From NCBI RefSeq assembly GCF_029369745.1, contig NZ_CP120210.1:1612001-1676000 (forward strand): a stretch of 64,000 bases of DNA. The letters are read 5' to 3'. This stretch comes from Amycolatopsis sp. QT-25 (GTDB lineage Bacteria; Actinomycetota; Actinomycetes; Mycobacteriales; Pseudonocardiaceae). Below the pieces are notes generated by a model that saw only the letters and a program-made list of their open reading frames with translations, was not told where the DNA came from and searched no databases. Below are positions 46,646-55,052 of this stretch, piece by piece. Every line of letters begins with the position of its first letter. The stretch's first letter is position 1. The translations under genes were made by a program, and so were the position numbers.

Positions 46646-47510
46646 GAGCGTGTCTCAGTAGGTGATCTTCTTGAAGCAAGTGAGGGTGGCGGCGAGGGTG
46701 AGGAAGGCGCAGAAGTGGTTGGCGTAGCGGTCGTATCGGGTGGCGAGCCGGTGGTAGCCGAAGAGCCAGGCGATGGATCGTTCGATGACCCAGCGGTGTT
46801 GACCGAGTTTCCTGCTCGACTCGATGCCTTTGCGGGCGATCCGGACCTTGATGCCGCGTCCGCTGACCCACCTTCGCAATTCGACCTGGTCGTAGGCCTT
46901 GTCGGCGTGCAGCTTCCCTGGTTTGCGCCGGCGAGGGCCGCGTCGGGATCTGATCGCTGGGACGGCCATCACCAGCGGCTTGAGGGCGTAGGAGTCGTTG
47001 GTGTTGGCCGCCGACACCGCCACCGACAGGGGTAGCCCGGCCCGGTCGGACAGAACATGGATCTTCGAGCCACTCTTGCCGCGATCGACCGGGTTCGGGC
47101 CGGTCATGGATCCCCTTTTTTGGCTCTGACAGACGCACCGTCACAGACCGCCCGAGACCAGTCGATCATGCCCCGGCCACCGAGTTCATCCAGGACCACG
47201 CGATGCAGCCGGGGCCACAGGCCCGCCTTGGTCCATTCGGTGAACCGCCGATGCGCGGTCGGCACGGTGACACCGAACGACGGCGGCAGATACCGCCACG
47301 CGCAACCGCTGGTCAGCACGAACACGATCGCCGTGAACACCGCCCGGTCGTCCACTCGCGCCGGTCCACCGCCCTGCGGGCGAACCCCATGCTCCGGAAT
47401 CAGCGGCTCCGCCAGCGCCCATAACTCATCCGGCACCAGCCGCCGAGACAAATCGTCCACAGCTCAAGATCATGCACTATGACCAAGCAAACCCCTACTG
47501 AGACACGCTC
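46646..47510 (-). mobile_element. IS5/IS427-type element, related but distinct (865 bp)
   Basis: The ends GAGCGTGTCTCAGTAGG and its inverted copy resemble those of the 876-bp element but differ after the ninth base. TTA duplications at 46643-46645 and 47511-47513. It splits the membrane-protein gene above. Confidence 0.93.
46655..47460 (-). CDS. IS5-family transposase in two frames (distinct element)
   Basis: The first frame (47104-47460, 118 aa) ends in CDGASVRAKKGDP. The second (46655-47107) starts MTGPNPVDRGKSGSK and carries HADKAYDQVELRRW and RWVIERSIAWLFGYHR. An A6G4 slip site links them. It is homologous to the transposase of the other three copies but clearly diverged throughout, so it is a different IS species. 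Confidence 0.9.
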
Positions 47511-47856
47511 TTAGGCAGTGCCTGCATGGCAGGTTTTGCCGCAGCTCGAACTGGAGGTCCAACAGTAGGAATCATGGTAGGCATCGCTACAGGCCTAAGC
47601 ACTGCGACGCTCGTCGGTTTGACTGTTGCCAAAGCGCTGCACGCGCTTGTCAGCAAGAAGACCCGTTAGTAGCTACCCGCAACGCAACAGCCTTGGATCT
47701 GGATCGCCAACGCGTCGAGGACGTCCTTGCCCCTCGGCATAGCTGCGGACAGGCCGGTTGAGGCGAACTGTGGTTCGGGACCACATGACCGGTCCGCCCG
47801 CGTTTCGAGCGGGACTTCAACCACTCTGAGCTCGTGGATTAGGTGTAGTCCGGTGA

Positions 47857-48015
47857 CGGCTATGGGCCCGCCACAAAGTCATCGCACGCGCGAGCGTCAC
47901 GTTGCTCGTCCGCGGCCAGGTTCAAGCCGCCGACGGTGTCGTCACCCTCGTCGCCGACCAACTCGAACCACTCGACCTGTCCATGCCCACCGGCCCATCG
48001 CGGGACTTCCGATGA
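47857..48015 (+). pseudogene. 3' fragment of an error-prone DNA polymerase (dnaE2-like)
   Basis: The frame WARHKVIARASVTLLVRGQV, continuing through ADGVVTLVADQLEPLDL and ending SRDFR then TGA, matches the OB-fold C-terminus typical of DnaE2, whose very end is SRDFR/H. About 52 residues remain; a TGA lies just upstream in the frame. It is a relic of a gene cut away by an earlier rearrangement, not a functional polymerase. The remaining 47670-47856 and 48016-48223 show no gene. Confidence 0.65.
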
Positions 48016-48079
48016 CCGGCGCCAACCACGGGTGGCGTGTAGGGTCTCAAAACTCATTTCATATTCTCATCGGTCGCTT

Positions 48080-48109
48080 CATCTCCGCTTCATTTACGAA
48101 GCGGAGATG
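48080..48109. repeat. Perfect 12-bp inverted repeat (hairpin or operator)
   Basis: CATCTCCGCTTC (48080-48091), loop ATTTAC, then GAAGCGGAGATG (48098-48109). It lies 115 bp before the TnsA-like gene. No T-tract follows, so a protein-binding site is as likely as a terminator. Confidence 0.6.
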
Positions 48110-48223
48110 AGACTGGGCCGTCCGGGTAGTTGTCGTCGATACGCTGCGGTAGCTCGGTTCCGGTGTGCCGGTCTGGTGGGAGTGTGCCCTCGCCGATAGG
48201 CATCCAGGTGCGAGGGAGCAGTG

Positions 48224-48868
48224 ATGGCAGCTGCGAGCATTTCCGCGTCGACGACGGTCAGCTACCGCTGCGCGGACACGGCGGCCGAGGAAGTGCAAGT
48301 GTGGGCGTCGGTCGAACCGGACGTATTGAGGTCGGCAGTGCCGTGGCGGACTTTCCGCTGGTACAAGGGGCAGAAGCACTACTCGGGCACGTTCTGGTCG
48401 GCAACTGAGCGCGATCTGGTGATCTACGAGTCCCGGCTGGAGTTGGCGCGGTTGCTGTTCGCGGACTTCGATACTTCCGTGGGGCGCATCGTGCCCCAGC
48501 CGTTTCTCTTGCGCGCCGTAGTCGCTGGGGCGCTACGCAGACACATTCCAGACTATCTGCTGTTCACGACCTCAGGACCGCTGGTGGTGGATGTCAAGCT
48601 GCGGCATCGCGTGGACAGGCCGGACAACGCGTTCACCTTCGCCTGGACCCGGCAGGTGGTGGAGTCACGCGGCTGGCGATACGAGGTATGGAGTGAGCCA
48701 CCTGCCGTCGAGCTGCAGAACGTGCGGTTCCTGGCTGGGTATCGACGGGATTGGCTGTTCGATCACGGGCTTCTCGCTGAGCTGCGCGCCGCGGATCTCG
48801 ACGGTGCGACGCTGGAGGTGACGTTCCGCTCATTCCCGAAACAGCCGACGGCGGTCGTGCGGTGTGCC
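48224..48868 (+). CDS. TnsA-like endonuclease, orphan and perhaps 3'-truncated
   Basis: ATG 48224 has GAGGGAG 6 bases upstream. The protein shows the TnsA N-terminal nuclease pattern: YESRLELARLLFADFD (Glu69/Glu73), HIPDYLL (Asp110) and VVDVK (Asp123, Lys125), with an aromatic PWRTFRWYKGQKHYSG lead. These are PD-(D/E)xK residues of the strand-cutting subunit of Tn7-like elements. The frame stays open to 49117, but from about residue 215 the sequence is of low quality and overlaps a hairpin and secreted-protein region, so I end the real part near 48868. No TnsB/TniA, TnsC or target-selection gene is present. Confidence 0.7.
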
Positions 48869-49006
48869 GACGTCTCCCGCGTTCACCCACACCGTGCCGC
48901 CCGGCGCGGCCAGGTACCACGCACAGCTCACCGATCCGTTGGGAAGAAAGGGAAACCTGGTGGCCGTGGGTCCGGCCTGAAGTTCGCGACCACCCGGTCG
49001 CACGGC

Positions 49007-49040
49007 GCTGGGGCCGACCGGCTGCCCGGTCGGCCCCAGC
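49007..49040 (-). terminator. Strong hairpin downstream of the secreted-protein gene
   Basis: A 15-bp perfect stem (GCTGGGGCCGACCGG and its complement) with a 4-base loop CTGC, 38 bases after the stop of the minus-strand gene at 49078. It probably ends transcription of the small secreted-protein genes; the T-tract is weak, as is common in actinomycetes. Confidence 0.7.
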
Positions 49041-49077
49041 AGAGTGAAAGCAGCCGTGGCAAGGCCTTCAGGCCCGG

Positions 49078-49380
49078 TCAGGCCACACGAACCCACAGCG
49101 AGTACCCGTCACGGTAGTCGTCCCACTTGCATTTGTAGTCCAGCCACTGCTTGGTGATGACGCCGGTCTTGCCAGTGAACTTGCAGGTGATGAGGCTTTC
49201 GAAGGTGTGCCGGTACTCCCAGAGCTCACCGCCGAACTCCACGGACGCCGCCGATGCCGCCGATGCTGCGGACGGCGTGGCATGCCCGCCGCCAGGCGCG
49301 GCACTCGCATGAGCACCGGTGGCGGGCATCACCAAAAGCGACAGCGCGAAGGCTGCGGCGATGACAATTCTTCGCATCAT
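49078..49380 (-). CDS. Small secreted protein with one cysteine pair (1)
   Basis: A 100-aa protein from ATG 49380, with AGGGAGG upstream. The signal peptide MMRRIVIAAAFALSLLVMPA ends near an AxA site (GAHASA), so export by Sec is expected. An Ala/Ser-rich linker follows, then a compact domain with two Cys (LITCKF and YKCKWDD), many aromatics and a LWVRV end. The two cysteines could form a disulphide. It has the same order of features as the next gene. No enzyme motif. Confidence 0.75.
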   Translation of the reverse strand: MMRRIVIAAAFALSLLVMPATGAHASAAPGGGHATPSAASAASAASVEFGGELWEYRHTFESLITCKFTGKTGVITKQWLDYKCKWDDYRDGYSLWVRVA

Positions 49381-49411
49381 GTTTCCCTCCCTTGTTTCAC
49401 TGCTGAAGCAA

Positions 49412-49714
49412 TCAGTGATAGGGCTTCACCCACAGGATCCACGGCCCGGTGAGGCCCGATTTCACGCACATCCAGCCCGACCACCAGCCCTGGTCGAGCC
49501 CGAAGTTCCCCCACCACTTGCAGGACCACGGGTCGGGGAACGGGCCGTCGTACTCCCATTCATGCGTCTGCGCCGTCGACACGGACTGCGTTACCGCGGC
49601 CGTCGTAGCCGCTCCCGCGGGCTGTCCCAGTCCGAGCAGCAATGCAAGTGCGAGGACCAACGGAATGCTGATCATCGTGATCTTCTTGCCCGTTCGAGTG
49701 GCGTTCTCCTTCAT
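49412..49714 (-). CDS. Small secreted protein with one cysteine pair (2)
   Basis: A 100-aa protein from ATG 49714, with GAAGGGG upstream. The signal peptide (ITMISIPLVLALALLLGLG) ends near PAGAA. The mature part is Trp-rich, with two Cys (WSCKWWGNF and GWMCVKSG), and ends WILWVKPYH. The spacing CK...C and the terminal (L)WV(R/K) recall the neighbouring protein, so they are likely paralogues. It probably acts outside the cell; role unknown. Confidence 0.75.
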   Translation of the reverse strand: MKENATRTGKKITMISIPLVLALALLLGLGQPAGAATTAAVTQSVSTAQTHEWEYDGPFPDPWSCKWWGNFGLDQGWWSGWMCVKSGLTGPWILWVKPYH

Positions 49715-49940
49715 GCGATTCCCCTTCCGTCCGAATGTGCACCTGGCACTGGAGACAGTTTTGGTACACGCGGCTCGGCACTACGCCACCAGCGCGGCCG
49801 TGTTGGGACGGCTGGGACAGCACTCGCTTTTGAACCGCCGCGCTGATCATTGAGCTGGACGCCATCTACGGATCAACCGGACCGCTCACGGCGAACGAAC
49901 TCCGAGCCGTTCCCCAGCAGCCGACCGATCAACGTCGAAA

Positions 49941-50321
49941 CTATGAAACGCCTCCGGCGATCGCGTAGTCACCTGGGTCGCATCGCGCGGTGGACGTGGA
50001 ACCGTAGAAACCCCACGGTGCCATGTATTGGGTTCCGAATACGGGATACTGCCTGTTGATGCGGACATCCACGCACGTCAGCCAGGCACTGTAGAACTCT
50101 TTCGGGAGCAGCGCGCTGCGCTTGCAACTCCCGCTGATGTAGGTCCAGGGGTTGATGTCCTTCACAGTGCGACAGGTCTTCGACAGCGTCGTCACGTCAC
50201 TGGTGACCGCAGCAGGGGCCGCGGAATCTGCGCCTGCGGCCTGTGCCGGAGTGGTCAGGGCTGCCCCCACGGCGGCGAGCGCCGCACAGAACACCATCGC
50301 ACGTTGTGCCGTTCGAACCAT
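49941..50321 (-). CDS. Small secreted protein with four cysteines (3)
   Basis: A 126-aa protein. ATG 50321 was chosen because AAGGAGA lies just upstream and a signal peptide (AMVFCAALAAVGAALTTPAQA) follows at once. The mature domain has four Cys (SKTCRTV, SGSCKRS, WLTCVDV, TARCDPG). The second and third repeat the CK...W..C spacing of the two proteins downstream. It is divergent from the AfsR-like gene 160 bp away and may be its target. Confidence 0.75.
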   Translation of the reverse strand: MVRTAQRAMVFCAALAAVGAALTTPAQAAGADSAAPAAVTSDVTTLSKTCRTVKDINPWTYISGSCKRSALLPKEFYSAWLTCVDVRINRQYPVFGTQYMAPWGFYGSTSTARCDPGDYAIAGGVS

Positions 50322-50481
50322 GACTTCTCCTTCGCTGTTGGTCACGTCGGCTGATACGGACGTGATGAACACCGTGGACTCCTGATTCGTCGTGGCGTCA
50401 CCATGTTCTGGCAATCGCCTGGTCAGCGGTCGTAAGACGGTGTGCGGGCGGAGTAAGAAGGGGCCTGGGGAGGTGGGCATC

Positions 50482-53385
50482 GTGGTGACAGAGCTGCGTG
50501 TGCTCGGGCAGGTCGAGCTGCGGGTCGACGGCCGGATGGTGGAGGTTGGTCACGCGCGCCAGCGGTGTGTACTAGCGGTTCTGCTGGTGGAGGCCAATCG
50601 AGTCGTCACGATGGAGCAGTTGCTGGACCGTGTGTGGGCGGATCGGTTGCCGTACAAAGCTCGGCAGGTGGCGAGCAACTACGTGTCGCGGCTACGACAG
50701 GTGCTGACGCCGGCTGGTGATGTCGCAGTCGTGCGGCGGGGCGGTGGGTACGTGCTGGAGGTGGATCCGGAGGCGGTGGACCTGCTCCGGTTCCGTCACC
50801 TCGTACAGCAGGCCCGCGACGCAGACGACGTGCGGGCGCTGGTGCTGCTGGAGGAGGCGACGGGGCTGTGGCGGGGTGAGCCGTTCGCTGGGTTGGACAC
50901 CCAGTGGCTGGCTGCTGTTCGCGCCGGCCTCGAGCGGGAACGCGTCGCCGCCAGGCTCGACCGTATCGACGTTGCGTTGTGCTGCGGCCGGCACACGGAG
51001 GTGTTGCCCGAACTGTTCGCACTGGTGGAACAGGAAGACGTGGACGAACGCGTCGCCGCCCAGTTCATGCTCGCCTTGTACCGCGCCGGGCGCACCACCG
51101 ACGCGCTGGCCCACTACCGGCAACTGCGTGCCCGGCTGATCGAGCAACTGGGCACCGAGCCCGGCACCGCACTGCGGGACCTGCATCAGCGCATCCTCGG
51201 CACCGACCTCGCCCTCGCCCCACCCTCGACGTCGACCACGCGTGGGACGGCGGCGAAGGCGGAGCAGCCGGTGCCCCGGCATTTGCCTGCGCCACCACGG
51301 TGGTTCACCGGCCGCGACACCGAACTGGACCGCCTGGACGAAGCGCTGACCGCTGGGCCGGATGAGAACCCGCTGCGGTCTGGGACCGGTTCAGGGACCC
51401 GGACCGCCGGAACAGTATTGATCTCGGCGATCGGCGGGGCGGGCGGGATCGGCAAGACCTGGCTGGCCCTGGCGTGGGCGCACCGCCACGCCGAACAGTT
51501 CCCCGACGGACAGCTGTTCGTGGATCTGCACGGATTCAGCCCCACCCAAGAGCCGATGGCTCCCGAGGTAGCAGTGCGCAGGTTCCTCGACGCCCTGGGG
51601 ATCGATCCCGGCCGCATCCCGACCGACCTGGACGCGCAGGCCGCGCTATACCGGAGCCTGGTCGCGGGCCGGCGGATGCTGATCGTGCTGGACAACGCGG
51701 CCGCCGCCGAGCAGGTCGTCCCTCTGCTGCCGGGCAGCCCGGCCTGTACCGTGCTGATCACCGGCCGCACCAGGCTTGCCTCGCTGATCGACAGATACGG
51801 CGCCCGTCACCTGACCCTGGACGTACTCACCCCACAGGAGGCTCGCGCCCTGCTGGCCGCACGCCTCGGCGCAGACCGTGTCGCTGCAGAGGCCAGCGCC
51901 GTCGACGAGTTGGTCGAGTTGTGCGGGGGTTATCCGCTGGCACTGACGATCGCCGCTCGCGACGCCAGCACCCGCCCCGGCATCCCGCTGGCCGAGATCA
52001 CCGCAGAGCTGCGCGAGCTAGATTTGGAAATGCTCGACCACGACACCGACCCCGCGGCCAGCCTGCCCGCCGTCCTCTCGTGGTCCCTGCGCCGCCTTAA
52101 AAACGAACAACGCACCGTGTTCGCACTTCTGGGCATCGCTCCCGGCCCCGACGTCGGGCTGCCCGCTGCAGCCAGTCTGACCGGACTATCTCAACTGCAC
52201 ACCAGCAAGATTCTGGGCGCGCTGGAGGACGCATCGCTGCTGACCCGCCAGCCCCGCAGCCGATACACCATGCACGACCTGATCCGCGGCTACGCCGCCG
52301 CCACCGCGCATGACAACCTCCGTGGTGATGTGAGGGAGGCTGCGTTGCGGCGGGTGGTCGACTTCTATCTGCACACCGCCCATACCGCCGACCGGCTCCT
52401 GGAACCCCATCGCCAGCCTATGGAGTTCGACCCGTCCGTTCCGAACTGTCATCCCCTCACGCTGCCCGACACTCCGGCCGCGCTTGCCTGGTTCGACATC
52501 GAATACCCCTGTCTGCTGGCTACCCAGCACATCGCCGCTACCCACCATTGGCACCAGGCCGTATGGCGGCTGGCATGGACCCTGACCACCTTCCATCACC
52601 GGCGGGGACATCGGCACGACCGGCTCGCCGTCTGGCAAGCTGCGCTGACCGCCGCCGGTAATCTCCACGAGCCCATCGCCCACACCGCGGCGCACCGTTA
52701 CCTCGGCTACGCCTACGCCGAGCTGGAGCTGCACGACGAGGCGATCGAGCACCTGCACCAGGCCCTCACCCTGGCCGAACATCACCACGACCGCACCAAC
52801 CAGGCCCACGCCTACCAGGCGCTCGCGTGGGCGTGCGAGCTGCGGGGGGACGACCGGCAGGCACTGGAGCACGCCAGCCATGCCCTGGGCTTTTTCCGCA
52901 TCATTGGCAACCCTGTGTGGGAGGCCTGGATGCTCAACGCGGTGGGCTGGTACAGCGCCCGGCTCGGAGACTACGACCAGGCCCGCGACTACTGCTACGC
53001 CGCGCTCGCCCTGTACCGCCGTCACCCCGAGCCCCACGGTGCAGCGCATGTCTTGGACAGCCTGGGGTACATCGAGCACCACGCCGGCCACCACGAGCAG
53101 GCCATCCGCCATTACCAGCAGGCCCTCATCCTGTTCCGCGATCTCGGAAACGCCTACGAACTCGCCGAGACTCTCGACGGGCTGGGCAGCCCGCACATCA
53201 CTCTCGGCCAGCACGTACAGGCTGGCGCGGTGTGGCGGGAGGCACTGGAGCTGTACCGGGAACAAGGCCGCGACGAAGACGCCGCCCGCCTGCAACGGCA
53301 ACTCGACGACCTTGGTTCGACTGCGGAGTCGAACAGGACGAACAAGCCCGCCTCCGCCGACCACGATGGAAGGCGGCAACCCTGA
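50482..53385 (+). CDS. AfsR/SARP-type regulator: DNA-binding, BTAD, NB-ARC, TPR
   Basis: A 967-aa protein. The start is GTG 50482 or 50485, since GGGGAGG lies 8 bases upstream. Residues 1-100 form an OmpR-type winged helix (TELRVLGQVELRVDGR), residues 100-250 the bacterial transcriptional activation domain (LFALVEQEDVDERVAAQFML), then an NB-ARC NTPase with P-loop GGAGGIGKTW near residue 320 and LIVLDNAA as Walker B, then TPR repeats to the end. Such proteins activate secondary-metabolite or secreted-protein genes. No biosynthetic cluster is visible; the three secreted-protein genes are the nearest candidates. Confidence 0.93.
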   Translation: MVTELRVLGQVELRVDGRMVEVGHARQRCVLAVLLVEANRVVTMEQLLDRVWADRLPYKARQVASNYVSRLRQVLTPAGDVAVVRRGGGYVLEVDPEAVDLLRFRHLVQQARDADDVRALVLLEEATGLWRGEPFAGLDTQWLAAVRAGLERERVAARLDRIDVALCCGRHTEVLPELFALVEQEDVDERVAAQFMLALYRAGRTTDALAHYRQLRARLIEQLGTEPGTALRDLHQRILGTDLALAPPSTSTTRGTAAKAEQPVPRHLPAPPRWFTGRDTELDRLDEALTAGPDENPLRSGTGSGTRTAGTVLISAIGGAGGIGKTWLALAWAHRHAEQFPDGQLFVDLHGFSPTQEPMAPEVAVRRFLDALGIDPGRIPTDLDAQAALYRSLVAGRRMLIVLDNAAAAEQVVPLLPGSPACTVLITGRTRLASLIDRYGARHLTLDVLTPQEARALLAARLGADRVAAEASAVDELVELCGGYPLALTIAARDASTRPGIPLAEITAELRELDLEMLDHDTDPAASLPAVLSWSLRRLKNEQRTVFALLGIAPGPDVGLPAAASLTGLSQLHTSKILGALEDASLLTRQPRSRYTMHDLIRGYAAATAHDNLRGDVREAALRRVVDFYLHTAHTADRLLEPHRQPMEFDPSVPNCHPLTLPDTPAALAWFDIEYPCLLATQHIAATHHWHQAVWRLAWTLTTFHHRRGHRHDRLAVWQAALTAAGNLHEPIAHTAAHRYLGYAYAELELHDEAIEHLHQALTLAEHHHDRTNQAHAYQALAWACELRGDDRQALEHASHALGFFRIIGNPVWEAWMLNAVGWYSARLGDYDQARDYCYAALALYRRHPEPHGAAHVLDSLGYIEHHAGHHEQAIRHYQQALILFRDLGNAYELAETLDGLGSPHITLGQHVQAGAVWREALELYREQGRDEDAARLQRQLDDLGSTAESNRTNKPASADHDGRRQP

Positions 53386-53474
53386 GCGCGTCCAGCTACC
53401 CTGGGACCTTCTCCCGGAGCTTGGGCAATTGAAGAAGTGTCACGGCCTATGAGACTGATCATGGTGACATCACC

Positions 53475-54125
53475 GTGAGACAGCCCAGATACCTACAGGT
53501 CAACGAACACCAACATGTCATCGGCGGCGGGACCCTACATGGCGCACCCTCGAGGTCCCCATCCGCCCTGGCATCGGGACAACGACCCTCTGGCCTGGGG
53601 GACACAAGCTCGAGGTCGAGGGCGTCAGGCAGAGCTGGTCACAGGACTACCGCGCACCGAGTGGCTCTGCGAAGCCTGTCACGCCCTTCCCGCCGTGGTG
53701 GACTCTGGGCGCAAATCGACCCCACTCCTGCACGGCACGTCACCGAGGGCCAAGTCGACGAGTACGGGCTCCGCCTCGTCCTGCTCCGCCCATCGACGCC
53801 CGCCGGGATTGGTGTTATCCAGCTGCGGCTGCGGCACACGACCTTCGGTGAAGTCCAGCTCTCCCTCTTCCCGATCGACCGACGCGCGATCTTCGTCCAC
53901 ATCGAAATCGGGGAAAAACACCGCCGCCGAGGCGCGGGCTCTGTTCTCGTCGCCGCGGCAGCCGCCCGAGGACCGCGGTACCAGTGGACGATCCTGCCGA
54001 TCGACCGTGACCCCACTTCGATCGCCTTCTGGGCCAGACCCGGGCCAGCGGCACCACACCCGTGCACGCATCAGCTGGAAGCGAAGGTGGTGCCCGCCGA
54101 CGCACGATGGGCCAAGTGGTGGTGA
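53475..54125 (+). CDS. GNAT-like acetyltransferase, N-terminus uncertain
   Basis: The C-terminal 120 residues have GNAT features: a beta strand with AIFVHIEIG, then EKHRRRGAGSVLVAAAAA, which is the acetyl-CoA-binding (R/Q)xxGxG/A loop, then WTILPIDRDPTSIAFW. The first 90 residues in this frame are Arg/Ser-rich and look non-coding, while another frame there (PHPPWHRDNDPLAWG, RTEWLCEACHALP) reads better. The true gene may therefore start further in, or the gene may be frameshifted near 53700. Substrate unknown. Confidence 0.5.
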   Translation: MRQPRYLQVNEHQHVIGGGTLHGAPSRSPSALASGQRPSGLGDTSSRSRASGRAGHRTTAHRVALRSLSRPSRRGGLWAQIDPTPARHVTEGQVDEYGLRLVLLRPSTPAGIGVIQLRLRHTTFGEVQLSLFPIDRRAIFVHIEIGEKHRRRGAGSVLVAAAAARGPRYQWTILPIDRDPTSIAFWARPGPAAPHPCTHQLEAKVVPADARWAKWW

Positions 54126-54238
54126 TCGCGCCGGCCTCGAGTCAACGGATGCGCAGATGGCTTGATGCCTGCGACAATTGCTTCAAGATCAGGGCATCGT
54201 CAGAGTTCTGGCGCACGATGAAGAGCAGGTAGAAGAGT

Positions 54239-54442
54239 ATGGCTCAGGGCAGTGTGAAGTGGTTCAACAGCGAAAAGGGTTTCGGCTTCATCGAGCAGGA
54301 CGGTGGCGGGCCGGACGTGTTCGTGCACTACTCGGAAATCCAGGGGAACGGTTTCAAGTCCCTGGATGAGGGGCAGCGCGTGGAGTTCGAGATCGGCCAG
54401 GGGCAGAAGGGTCCGCAGGCCCAGGGCGTCACCGCTATCTGA
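54239..54442 (+). CDS. Cold-shock protein, CspA family
   Basis: A 67-aa single cold-shock domain. The RNA-binding motifs are KGFGFIEQD (RNP1) and VFVHYSEI (RNP2), and VKWFNSEKG at the front is diagnostic. It binds single-stranded RNA and DNA and acts as an RNA chaperone. Length is standard. A hairpin at 54452-54487 follows directly and should end the transcript, so it is monocistronic. Confidence 0.97.
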   Translation: MAQGSVKWFNSEKGFGFIEQDGGGPDVFVHYSEIQGNGFKSLDEGQRVEFEIGQGQKGPQAQGVTAI

Positions 54443-54451
54443 TGCTTCGGT

Positions 54452-54487
54452 CCGACGGCCCTCGCCTGAGTTGGGCGCGGCCGTCGG
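54452..54487 (+). terminator. Hairpin after the cold-shock gene
   Basis: CCGACGGCC (54452-54460) pairs with GGCCGTCGG (54479-54487), beginning 10 bases after the stop. There is no clear T-tract. The rest of 54488-54738 shows no gene. Confidence 0.55.
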
Positions 54488-54738
54488 GACCGTCGGGGTC
54501 CCTGAGCAGACGGAGTGCGGCGCCCCGTCAGCGCAGTGTTCCCAGGAATCAGGTCTTGGTACCGCGCCGAAGTTCTGTTCAGCGGGGCTTCTAGCTGCTG
54601 TTCGGCTGGGTCGGAGGTTTCGTGACGCTTCTGAGGAACGCTGTGTCCGAGACGGCAGGCCAGCTCATCAGGGTTAGCTACGGGCGGCGGGCTACCGTGC
54701 TCTTGATGAGGCCCATCGGCGAAGATGGCCAGTAGTTG

Positions 54739-54900
54739 CTATCGCTTGACGCGGGCACGGATTGCCAGGGCAGCGAGTGCAATCAGCAGGGGGCCGAGCG
54801 CACGGCCAGCCATCACCGTCCAGCTGTCGGCGGGGGTCAGTTTCTGGTCTGTGTCGCGGAAGACCACCGAGCTGTGAGGGATGCGGCTCGCCTTGTCCAT
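54739..54900 (-). CDS. Very small membrane protein, paralogue of 25041-25286
   Basis: A 53-aa frame from ATG 54900 (MDKASRIPHSSVVFRD), with one hydrophobic helix (AGRALGPLLIALAALAI) and a basic RARVKR end. It aligns with the C-terminal 50 residues of the protein at 25041. The match continues a few codons upstream of the ATG (RWTAQR) before an in-frame stop, so this copy has probably lost its original N-terminus. Function unknown. Confidence 0.45.
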   Translation of the reverse strand: MDKASRIPHSSVVFRDTDQKLTPADSWTVMAGRALGPLLIALAALAIRARVKR

Positions 54901-55052
54901 GCGTTGTGCAGTCCACCGTTTGGCTTGCGGTGGCAGGACGGCGGAATGGCCCTATGTTGAGTCGCCGCCCTAACCGGGCGATGGGGTCAGCGCAGCGGTG
55001 GACGCGTAACCAGTAGCCAACGGTCTGCGACGTATGGTGAAAGCGGGATCGG

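Larger units (their letters stand above)
46505..47669 (+). pseudogene. Small two-helix membrane protein split by an IS5-type element
   Basis: ATG 46505 opens a frame (MATVDDSRGRSQ...) that reaches the TTA codon at 46643-46645, the IS target. After the element, the frame resumes at 47514 (GGC AGT GCC TGC) and stops at 47667-47669. Removing the IS and one TTA gives a continuous 98-aa protein: an acidic N-terminus, a hydrophobic helix (LLIFLVAAGIGLLSGLG), a Gly/Ala-rich second helix (VGIMVGIATGLSTATLVGL) and a basic SKKTR end. It is divergent from the XRE-NACHT gene. Glycine-rich two-helix proteins are often membrane-perforating effectors, but that is only a guess here. Confidence 0.8.

Noticed and set aside
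48830..49096. Minus-strand 88-codon frame as a fourth secreted protein
   Set aside because: No signal peptide, it spans the terminator hairpin and it runs into the TnsA-like gene. Only its middle recalls the secreted family, so it is mentioned only as a possible relic.
53515..54165. Second 216-codon frame overlapping the GNAT-like gene
   Set aside because: Only its first part looks coding. The acetyl-CoA loop is in the other frame. A frameshift is possible and is noted in that entry.
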